Shown: piece by piece, positions 1-7,600 of the stretch
Numbering within the stretch: the stretch's first letter is position 1
Layout of the letters: every line of letters starts with the position of its first letter
Source: Gloeopeniophorella convolvens
Lineage: Eukaryota; Basidiomycota; Agaricomycetes; Russulales
DNA length: 14,379 nucleotides
Direction of reading: 5' to 3'
Assembly (NCBI GenBank): GCA_022496205.1
Contig: WTXD01000262.1
Span: 1 to 14,379 of the forward strand
The notes under the pieces: generated by a model
What the model was told of the DNA's origin: nothing
Seen by the model: the letters and a program-made list of their open reading frames with translations, nothing else
The model's database searches: none
Program-made: the position numbers and the translations under genes

Positions 1-2400
1 TTGCGCTCGTTTTGAACGATCCGGTGCGTATCTTCATGCAGGTGATCTTGTGACTCGTTGAAACGAGCCAGTCTCGAGACAAAGCGCGATCCTGCTATTC
101 TGTCAGCTTCTCGAGCCTGTAAACATGTAACAAGAAATGCAGAACCTAATAGATATTTCCGCACGACAGTACTCGTGATCTGGCCCGACTCGTCATCGAT
201 CAAGTACTTGTTTCCTTTGAGAGGAAGGAAGCCGTCGTGACCCTGCGCCATGTACTCTCTCGTCAGAATCTTGTACTTGTGTTCGGTGTCGTCTCGGGGA
301 ATGGGTTCTCCGTCCTTGGGAGTAGGCGTCGAAAGCCCGCTATCGGACGACATAATTGACACGTCGTCTGCCGCTTCCTCCTGTAGCCACACTCCCAAGA
401 CGCGTTGTCCGGATGGGCGTCGAGAGTCCCAAGAGACGCGGAATCCCGAGATGACAGGAAATCGCCTGTAAGTGCGCGCTCAGACCAAACAATATTTAGC
501 GAAATATTTGATCTATACCCCTCCTGCGCAGGCCAAGTCGATAATGATGCTTCAAGGGTCTCCCACAAGGTCTTGCCGCTGATCTCTATGACTACGAGTG
601 GATCTTCAAATGGAAGAATCTCCATGACATCCCCAAGAGTCAAGTAGCCTTTCATGGTGAAGAGTCAAACAACGCTGCATGAGATGTCTGGAAGTAAACC
701 CACCAGGTCCGTATACGGAGTCACCACGCAGCATCCCAGCGCAGATAAAGACACCATCTGCTCCCCCCTCGATACCTTTCATGCACAATGCATCGTCGTA
801 TGTGTGCCGCAAAATATCTGCGAACCAGTCCGCACTTGCAGACTGGATATGTAGTTCATACCCATGTCCTCGTCATGTACGAACGATCACTATACCTCTT
901 GCGTTCGGATCAGTTGAGACTTGACGTCCAGTTCTGCTGAAAGCTTGCACAGCGGTGCCTTGAGAGAAGCGCCTACAGACTTGAGGATATTGTCGAGGAC
1001 CTTGCCAAGTTTCTCGCAGTGTCGCATGCTCGGGCTGATTTCGTGGTGTTTCCCTGAAAGAGTATGAGTACACCAGGCAACTACCCAGGCATAGGAAAAA
1101 TAGTGCTTACCCCTCACCTTGCTGATCACCTTCTTCCGGATGCTTCCATCTGGCGTATCTGTGACCTCAAGGATAATCTCACTCAGATCGCGGAAGTCTG
1201 TCCCGCTTTTGATGACCAAAACATCGCCATGGTCCTCCTCAGCGCCAAGAACATCGCCAGAGAGGTCATAATTTTCCCATTGGTCCGCCCCGCGCCCTAC
1301 AAAATAGAGATGGTCATGGCCGCCAAAAATGATGTCAACGCCGTGCTCGTTGGCGATGGGAGTGCGGGATGAAGGCGTCGACGCAAATAGTTGTTTCGCA
1401 AGTCTGATATCCTGGTGTCCAGTCAGACTCGCCACACTCTATACCGACAATGAGATACATTGCTCACGTTGGGGACCCTGTGACGAGGTGCATGAATGGG
1501 TAGTACCTATTCACGTTGTGTGATACGTACCGTGCATGCGTTAGAGCGATGACAATATCGCACTTATGTAGGCCAGCAGGATCGCGGAGGAGCTGAGAGA
1601 GCCTCCTTCCCGTCTCCGCCATATCTTGGTACACGAAGTGTGGTGGCCACGATGATACGGTTCCAATCCATTCCCTAAGGCGGGCTCACATAGTCAGTGG
1701 CATGTATACATGCATAAAGACGGTGTCGCACTTTTCCACTAGACCGATGACTCCGATTTTGATGCCTCTCCGCTCTAGCACGTAGAACTCCAAGAATTTC
1801 TCTGGTACTTGCGAAGTTGTCGTGTCCACGATGTTACTCAGAAGCCATGGCTGTTTGCAGACATAAGTTCTTGGTGTGAGTTCGCCCATAATGCTCAGAT
1901 TACTCACAAACTGGGTGTCTTCGATAAGCTTGCAGAGGTGGGGGTACCCTGCAGAATTCTCGTTCGGAACGCGGGGGATAACAGATGGGCATTATAAATA
2001 CCAAAATCAAAATCGTGATTGCCTGATCCACAATGAGCGCTGAGGACCAAAAAATGTGCGTGTTGTCTCTCACCAGCAAGGGAAACGTCCGGATCAAGCC
2101 CATTCATAACTGGCACCTGGATCCTTCAGCGCTCTCGTTCTACACGGTGAACGACTGTGATCAGCATACCATATGGCTGCCTCTAGTCACAGAGCTATCA
2201 ACGCTCGGTGCAAACACATCCCCGGAGAACAAGGTGAGGCCATCGTGCTTGCCATCCTCTCTCAATGGCCAATCGCGGCGAATGTCATGCACGAGACCAG
2301 CAAACTGCGTTACGTCGATAGTCTCGGGGGAGGTAGGCAACAGCTTCTGCGGTCGGACACGATAGACATCGTTCCAATGTAAGATAGGGAGCTGGGTCAT
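1..2400 (-). CDS. Metallophosphatase / 5'-nucleotidase family protein, 3' end off the window
   Basis: Likely a metal-dependent phosphoesterase of the UshA/5'-nucleotidase superfamily, cytosolic because no signal peptide is present. Thirteen exons (high to low): 2400-2170, 2116-2074, 2022-2002, 1948-1908, 1850-1732, 1674-1531, 1477-1468, 1411-1111, 1053-896, 842-704, 648-519, 465-146 and 91-<1. The 12 introns are 51-57 nt and the frame stays open for about 582 residues. Metal-site motifs in order: HWNDVYRV (residues 8-15), FSGD, GNHDFDFG (92-99), THAR (197-200) and GGHDH (233-237). The C-terminal nucleotidase domain follows (about 357 onward, with LGDVMEILPFED and ISGKTLWETLE). The last part seen contains KYLLGSRFV. 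The start is the ATG at 2400; the upstream in-frame extension has only a TTG. The HxNDVY form, where many relatives have NDxH, resembles the uncharacterised CG11883-like branch, so the true substrate is unknown. The carboxyl end is missing. Confidence 0.88.
1468..1477 (-). other. 10-nt microexon of the 5'-nucleotidase-family gene
   Basis: Exon 6 ends ...GCA CG at 1531. A 53-nt intron (1530-1478, GTACGT...CACAG) and a 56-nt intron (1467-1412, GTGAGC...ACCAG) flank the ten bases GGTCCCCAAC. Including them gives THARVPNDIRLAK, the sequence expected in this family after the THxR metal motif, and keeps the frame (exons 5+6+7 total 273 nt). Skipping them shifts the frame. Confidence 0.82.
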
Positions 2401-2601
2401 GTTGAATTGGTATTCCGTACCAAGCGCCTGTGCTTGAAGGAGACGGACAAAAGGATTCAAGCTCTGCCGAGGTTATCACACGCGCGTATCTACGTGCCAC
2501 GTGAGGCAAAGGCCCGCACACGTGCCGAGCTTGTCGCGACCGGCGGGCGCTGGCGGAGGCTGGCGGGCTTCCGAAGTAAATTTGGACCCTTGCTGCTATA
2601 A
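2401..2601 (-). promoter_or_regulatory. Short intergenic promoter with twin CACGTG E-boxes
   Basis: This gap between the BMT2 stop and the ATG of the downstream 5'-nucleotidase-family gene must hold the latter's promoter. Two perfect CACGTG palindromes lie at 2498-2503 and 2519-2524, 21 bp apart, about two helical turns, and about 100-125 nt upstream of the ATG at 2400. CACGTG is the core site of bHLH regulators such as fungal Pho4 and Cbf1. A GC-rich stretch with repeated GGCGG-like units follows at about 2540-2572. That these sites are functional is inference. Confidence 0.45.
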
Positions 2602-3575
2602 TTACAACAAGATGTGGAAGTTGTTCCTGTTCCCCTGACGAAGCACCCTCTTCTTGCTGAAGTGCTCGCCATCGCCGTTCTCCGGTGGTGGCCGCCTTTG
2701 ATATAGCCAGTAAACCATTTTCCCGCCTGCTTTCCACCGTTCTTCCATCTGGGAGAAGCCAATAAATTCCATGAGATCTTTCATGTGCTCCCGGGTCATA
2801 TACCGCGAGTTCGTGACGCAAGGAAGGGGGAGCTGCGGACGTGTACATAAGGGTGTATCCAACAGGGACGACGATGCAACCGAGCGTACAGCAACGAATA
2901 ACAGACCATCAGGTCGAAGCATCGAGTGCGCCTGAGCTAACATTCGGCCTGACCAGACATGTCACCAGTGAGCACGCGATTTCGACACTTGCATAATAGA
3001 CGCACCACGATCCTTTCCATCTGGGACAAAGTTCACGACTAGGCTCAGGCTGATGATATCCCATGCCCCGCGGCTCTTATCCTGGTCCATGAGTAGGAAG
3101 TCCTGCTCGAGAATGGATGGGTGCCGAGAATGCAAGTCGATTGCGGTCACGTCGAGCCAGCTCAAACAGCTGTCGTAATTGTCAGGCTTGAGGGCGCCGA
3201 CCTCCAATAATCTGAGCAGGCCATGGTGTTCGACGCAGGGAACACCGATCAGGGATGTTAGGCTCGCCTGTGTTTCCCTTTCCCCTTTGCATCTGCCCAG
3301 CCCAGCTGTTTCAGCCACTCAATTAGCACCTTCTCACTTCCGCCGCCTCTGTCCTCGCCCTGCCCAATGCACGACATTCGCTGATAGGTTTCCAGCCCGC
3401 CTAGCTCCTCGATTTCTCGGTTCACATTCCGGAGTTCTTCACCCTGAACGGTCTTTTGCTGCTTGAGTAGCGTATGGAATCGACGAATCACTGTGCGGCT
3501 GGAGCGAGCAGTACTTGATGAGCCATGGTCCACAGCGACTGTTACGGGAAGCTTGCGCCTAGAGGCCTTGGGCAT
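2602..3575 (-). CDS. BMT2: 25S rRNA adenine-N1 methyltransferase (Bmt2 family)
   Basis: Nucleolar SAM-dependent methyltransferase; the yeast homologue makes m1A2142 in 25S rRNA. Exons (high to low): 3575-3006, 2948-2890 and 2832-2602. Introns: 3005-2949 and 2889-2833 (57 nt each). The start ATG is at 3575 and TAA at 2604-2602. The N-terminus is basic (MPKASRRKLP). Recognisable blocks are LETYQRMS, LLEVGALKPDNY (SAM-binding region), WDIISLSLVVNFVPD, LPLPCVTNSRYM, ERWKAGGKMVYWLYQ and the C-terminus NRNNFHILL. The first exon changes frame once near 3275-3285, between ADAKGKGK and ETQASLTSL, where one base appears to be missing beside a CCCC/CCC cluster. Restoring one base makes all exons phase correctly and gives about 286 residues. 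Family identity is firm; the exact residues around the break are not. Confidence 0.85.
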
Positions 3576-4090
3576 GTCGAGTAGGTTGACTCAAGGAGTG
3601 TGCATGGTGCGACGTCCAATGTGGGAGTGGAACAAGTGACATCGCTCCATCGTAGCACCCCGCGCGAGTGTTTGGACCAAACAACCCTCACAGCTTCCGC
3701 GAATGCCAAGGGGTATCCGCGATGCGTTACTATTCAACAAAACGTCCTACCAGCTGCCAAACTCAGTGCATCTCAATCTCCGGGGTCGCCCGTGTGGTAG
3801 TGACTGCGTCGGTGAGGTACAGACTAAATTAATACAACTCTACACCACCTCCGTAGGTGTTGAGTAAACGCCAGAGACCGTGTAAGATGCAAGTAAGTAT
3901 AAAAACAGGACGACGCGACGAGCAACAGAAAAATGGTACCAAGGGCGCTGCCTTTGCTAGACCAAAGATATGTATGCGATGACGAAATCGAGTGTTACAA
4001 GCGCACTGAATGAGGGAGAGTAACGATGGCGGAGTCTTGGTGCTGGGAAGGCATAGGATAAAGCGTAGGGAATGGATGTCGACGCTTCTC
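3576..4090. other. Intergenic region, BMT2 promoter and tetraspanin 3' end
   Basis: This stretch holds the 5' side of BMT2 and the 3' untranslated part of the tetraspanin gene, both on the minus strand. The open frames crossing it on either strand are short, start at non-conserved positions and show no recognisable motif. I see no RNA gene, repeat or clear regulatory motif. Confidence 0.5.
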
Positions 4091-4983
4091 TCATACGAAG
4101 CCCCTGCCGCCACGCTTCGCATCAATCTTCCTGAAGCGCTCCATCTCTTGCCTCTGTGAAAGCGGTTGGCATTCGGACGAAATCGACGGAATAGTATACG
4201 CACGACTTTGATCACGCAAAGTGACGAGAGGAAAAGTCCGATGATGCCTGCCATGAATCCGTAGGTAGCCCTAGCGACAGGGTTAGTGCTCGCATCGCGT
4301 CTCGAAGCCGTTGGACGTACGTGAATACGTCGTTGAGAGAGGTATCCGCGAATTTAGTGACAGGCGTGACGCAGAAGTTCGTCGCGACGGTAGCATTAAG
4401 CGAGTTGGCGAAGGTCGTATTTTGGCAGAAGTTACCCCGATCCCGGGGGCGTCAGATGCGTTGAAGTAACCGCAGCAACTGTACTGATTATCGGACGGAG
4501 GTTATGTCAGACGAGTATCGAGTGGATAGGGAGGGTGGCGGTACCATGTCTTGAATGGTGATTCGTTGGGACGAGTCCAAATCTAGCCACACCTTGTGGA
4601 ACTCCGAACGTTCACGTAGGGTATAGAACCAGACGAAGGAGCCAACGACAAGCACAATAATGGCATCTGCGATGAGTGTCCAGTTGAGGATGACCAGGCC
4701 GATGGTTACGTGGTTCCGCTGGATGATGGCCGCCACCGACAAGAGACTTGTGAGCAGGAGGGCGATGCCGACAGCGAGACCGGCTAGGGGAAGGACCATG
4801 ATGAGAGAAAGTCTGCGCACAATATTCGCGTGACGCACCAGTCAAGTCGGCATGACTGAAGGTCATGTTCAAAAGTAGCTCGTGCCTCCTCCACATAACC
4901 GAAAAGATGATCGATAGGATGCCAGCAGCCGCAATGCCTGCCGTGAAGAAGCCATAAAACCCATACAAGCCCTTGGATGGCAT
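4091..4983 (-). CDS. Tetraspanin-like four-helix membrane protein, frame broken once
   Basis: Small integral membrane protein of the basidiomycete tetraspanin family, probably organising membrane microdomains. Exons (high to low): 4983-4839, 4783-4545, 4483-4321, 4270-4207 and 4153-4091. Introns are 50-61 nt. The start is MPSKGLYGFYGF, immediately followed by helix 1. Helices 2 and 3 lie around AGLAVGIALLLTSLLSVA and LIADAIIVLVVGSFVWFY. The loop carries the hallmark CCGYFN motif and two further cysteines (NFCQN, NFCVTP). Helix 4 is GFMAGIIGLFLSSLCVI, and the tail ends RFRKIDAKRGGRGFV. Exon 3 is 163 nt where 164 is needed: between CCGYFNASDAP and GNFCQN one base is missing (4435-4449, beside GGGGG and CCCC). 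Restored length is about 224 residues, normal for the family. Intron 4 uses an unusual donor, GTCGTG. Confidence 0.82.
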
Positions 4984-5798
4984 TTCTACTTGTTGACGCT
5001 GTCGAGTCTGTTTCTCTGGTAAGGCGCGCGCGCGAGATGATGAATAAGGACGTACGAATGTAGTAAAAGTTTCGAGTATGTCTCGTTGACAAGAGTGAGG
5101 CTGGCTCTGCCTGAGAGACTACAACGGGACCAGCACCGGTGTATTGAAGGATTGTGTGAAAGAAAGGGAGCGACGATCAACGTCTAGGGCTTGCACTACG
5201 AAAGACGAAGGTAAGTGAAGTCCAAAGGGGGGCGCGTAGCACCCTAGAAGAAGGCGAAAGGAGTGGTAGGGAAGAAAGCGTTAAGAGAAAGGCACTTACC
5301 AACGGAACGGAGATGGGGAGACACTGCGTCGTCCAAATAGAGGTAATCAAATATTGATGCAACCGTCAGCAGGAAGTGTTTTAGTATCGGCAGTGAACAG
5401 CATGCTATTGTTAGCGATGATCCGGCATCGAGGATCCGGCGGTTGCTCACCAGGCTCGCTGGTCGTCGATGGCGGTGGTAAAGAGAGAACGGAGGACGCG
5501 AGATGCCACAACCACACTGCGTGAGGAATTTCGCCGCCGGCATCGCTCCCCGTTCAAAAAACAAAAGGACGCTTTGCCCTGTTTCCATGGCTACTTGGCC
5601 TGGAGATTGCAAGTTCTCGCAGGCTCTGGCCCGTTCGGGCCACTCTCGCTGGCGTATGAGGATCCAGAATATATTATCACAACAGAATTACAATAACTGG
5701 AAAGTGTGGGAGTGTTTCTGAGTCGGCAACACCTGATATGGCCACGATACGGGGGCCTGGTCCGGTCCGTCGCTCGCGGATACCATCACCTCTGCTTC
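4984..5798. other. Divergent intergenic region between tetraspanin and MET8
   Basis: The region must contain both promoters and 5' leaders of two divergently transcribed genes. A weak TATA-like TATATTA lies at 5670-5676, about 123 nt upstream of the MET8 ATG. Several open frames exist on both strands, but none matches a family I recognise; one overlapping the MET8 start merely extends it upstream from a GTG. Unannotated 5'-UTR introns are possible and cannot be settled from sequence alone. Confidence 0.45.
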
Positions 5799-6491
5799 AT
5801 GTCTGGCTCATTGCTCATCGCTTGGCAGCTCAGAGACAAGCGTGTCCTGGTCGTTGGAGGAGGGGAGGTCGCATCAGGCCGAATCCAGCATGTCCTCGCG
5901 GCTGGCGCCAACGTGATTGTCGTCACACCCTCCACGGGGTTGACCGAACAAACAAGAGCTCTCATCGAGAACTCTGGTGGTCGCACTGTATTCCACGACC
6001 GCGCATTTATATCCGGGGACCTCGACAATGCCGACATGGTCCTGACGGCCATTGACGACGTCGAAGTCTCGAGGGATATCGGAACGCAGTGCAGGACGCG
6101 TCGAATTCCAGTGAACGTAGCGGACGACCCGACGTACTGCGACTTTTACTTCGGCTCTCAAATCCAACAAGGCCCACTCCAGATCATGGTCTCGACAAAC
6201 GGCAAAAGCCCCAAGCTGGCAAATCTCATTCGCAAAAAGGTAGAAGACAGTATACCAAAGGGCGCCGGCGAGGCGATAGAGAAGGTTGGCCTGCTTCGGG
6301 AGAAATTGAAGGAACGCGCGCCGGGCGTCGGTGGAGATGTCAGCCGGCGGCGGATGAGATGGATGGTTGACCTGTGCACGAGCTGGGAGATGGACGACCT
6401 GGCGCTGCTCAATGACAGACAGATGACAAGACTGTTGGACGAGGGGTGGGAGAAGGGCGCTGTGCCGAGTCGAGCGAACGTTGTAGATTGA
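5799..6491 (+). CDS. MET8: Siroheme synthase Met8-type (precorrin-2 dehydrogenase / sirohydrochlorin ferrochelatase)
   Basis: Bifunctional enzyme that oxidises precorrin-2 to sirohydrochlorin with NAD and inserts ferrous iron to give siroheme, the cofactor of sulfite reductase. Single exon, 230 residues, TGA at 6489-6491. The first ATG in frame, at 5799, places MSGSLLIAWQLRDK just before the Rossmann strand VLVVGGGEVASGR (residues 16-28), as in the family; the frame extends upstream only from a GTG at 5706. Other conserved blocks are NVADDP (106-111), CDFYFG (114-119), which probably carries the catalytic aspartate, and STNGKSPKLA (132-141), followed by a helical C-terminal domain. There is no uroporphyrinogen methyltransferase domain, so it is Met8-like rather than full CysG, and a separate Met1-type enzyme is expected elsewhere. 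Length is close to, slightly below, yeast Met8. The frame is intact. Confidence 0.93.
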   Translation: MSGSLLIAWQLRDKRVLVVGGGEVASGRIQHVLAAGANVIVVTPSTGLTEQTRALIENSGGRTVFHDRAFISGDLDNADMVLTAIDDVEVSRDIGTQCRTRRIPVNVADDPTYCDFYFGSQIQQGPLQIMVSTNGKSPKLANLIRKKVEDSIPKGAGEAIEKVGLLREKLKERAPGVGGDVSRRRMRWMVDLCTSWEMDDLALLNDRQMTRLLDEGWEKGAVPSRANVVD

Positions 6492-6646
6492 TCCAGAGGA
6501 TGTGCCCACTGCCAGTGCAGTGCACTGATGACTCATACGTACGTCCCGTGACTCGCCTTTCAAGAAACACACTGCCCCGCAACATCGCGGCACCGCCGTT
6601 TCACTTTTTACTTCCAACTCATCCAACCCTCCCACCTTTCATCACC
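6492..6646 (+). promoter_or_regulatory. MET8-MBF1 intergenic spacer and MBF1 leader
   Basis: The 155-bp gap between the MET8 stop and the MBF1 ATG must include the MET8 3' end and the MBF1 promoter. From about 6600 to 6646 it is strongly pyrimidine-rich (CTTCCAACTC, CCAACCCTCCCACC), typical of fungal housekeeping leaders, and the start context CATCACCATGAG is favourable. No clear TATA box was seen. Confidence 0.4.
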
Positions 6647-7386
6647 ATGAGCAACACCGAATGGGACTCCAAGACTGTCATTGGCTTCAAGGCCAAGGCC
6701 CCTAAGGTCACCAGGACCACCTCGGACCTTAACGGTGCGTATAACGCCCCCGTTCCGCATGTCCGCCACGTTGAAGCTTATTTTCCTTCTTTCCCCAGCC
6801 GTATGTATCTTTCACTCGTCACCATGGCTGCGACTCACTCCGTCGATTTCCTCAGGCTCGTAGAGCAGGCGCTGTCGTTGCCACAGAAAAGAAGGTCGTT
6901 GTGGGGAACAAGGCTCATCAGAGTGAATTATAAGCGACTCTCGTCTCCTCATCGTTCTGACCCGCTTCCATAGGTACAGATCACCAACGTATAGCGAAGC
7001 TTGATCGCGAGAACGAAGTCGCCCCGCCGTCAAAGGTGGCGCCGAGCGTCGGACGGGTACGCGTCACATATGCTATTGTAATATCTCCGAGCCACCGTGA
7101 CGTGTGATCGCATCGCAGGCTATGCAGACTGCACGCATGGATTTGAAGCTCTCGCAGAAGGACGTGGCGCAGAAGATCAATGAGAAGCCGTCCGTGCTGC
7201 AGGACTACGAGTCGGGCAAGGCCATCCCCAACCCGCAGATCCTTAGCAAGCTTGAGCGTACCCTTGGCGTCAAGCTGCGCGGTACGTGCCTTGGGCTTCT
7301 AGCCGCTGATTCCCAGTCCACAATCTCATCTGGGCCTTGCAGGTAGCGAGATTGGCAAGAAGCTGGAGGGCCCCAAGAAGTCGTAA
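6647..7386 (+). CDS. MBF1: Multiprotein-bridging factor 1 (transcription coactivator)
   Basis: Coactivator that in yeast bridges a bZIP activator (Gcn4) and TATA-binding protein; also linked to ribosome-associated frame maintenance. Exons: 6647-6734, 6799-6800, 6856-6922, 6974-7056, 7119-7281 and 7343-7386. Introns: 64, 55, 51, 62 and 61 nt. Exons sum to 447 nt, exactly 148 residues plus TAA. The N-terminal MBF1 domain starts SNTEWDSKTVIGFKAKAP and includes the conserved SDLNAARRAG (26-35) and DHQRIAKLDRENE (55-67). The Cro/C1-type helix-turn-helix spans about 82-134 (LSQKDVAQKINEKPSV, DYESGKAIPN, LSKLERTLGVKLRG). The tail is GPKKS. The second exon is only two bases and is needed to make NAARR. 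An alternative single intron 6739-6863 stays in frame but deletes the conserved RR. The frame is intact. Confidence 0.93.
6799..6800 (+). other. MBF1: 2-nt microexon (CC) of MBF1
   Basis: Intron 1 (6735-6798) starts GTGCGT and ends CCCCAG. Two bases CC follow, then intron 2 (6801-6855) starts GTATGT and ends CTCAG. Joining AACG + CC + GCTCGTAGAG reads NAARRAG, the invariant MBF1 motif. Joining exon 1 directly to 6856 gives a stop after two codons. Predicted from sequence; needs transcript data. Confidence 0.8.
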
Positions 7387-7600
7387 CTTGGTCCCTCCGT
7401 AGTCGCCTTTCCGTTACGACTCCCCGTATCGTCCGCCTCAGTTTGCCTGTTGTGTTGTTAGAGCTATAGACAGTTTATTCTGCACACTTTTCATCTCGTT
7501 CCCACCATCATCAGTGAGCCATCAGTGCCACCAGCAAAATACAGTTATGGGTATGCGAGTCAGTACGTATACAGGAAGACGACCTCTAGTAGTGGACACA
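7387..7600. terminator. Convergent 3' region of MBF1 and gamma-tubulin
   Basis: This 214-bp gap between two convergent stop codons holds both 3' untranslated regions. On the minus strand an AATAAA hexamer lies at 7479-7474, about 120 nt past the gamma-tubulin stop, a possible polyadenylation signal. No comparable plus-strand hexamer was noted for MBF1. Confidence 0.35.

Noticed and set aside
5244..5612. A 122-codon minus-strand open frame in the tetraspanin-MET8 gap
   Set aside because: It lacks an ATG start and recognisable motifs, and lies in the shared promoter region.
5706..5798. Upstream extension of MET8 from the open-frame start at 5706
   Set aside because: The codon at 5706 is GTG, and the added residues are not family-like; the ATG at 5799 fits the conserved N-terminus.
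6739..6863. Single 125-nt intron in MBF1 instead of two introns and a microexon
   Set aside because: It is in frame with usable splice sites but removes the invariant RR of NAARR and is longer than every other intron in the window; kept only as an alternative.
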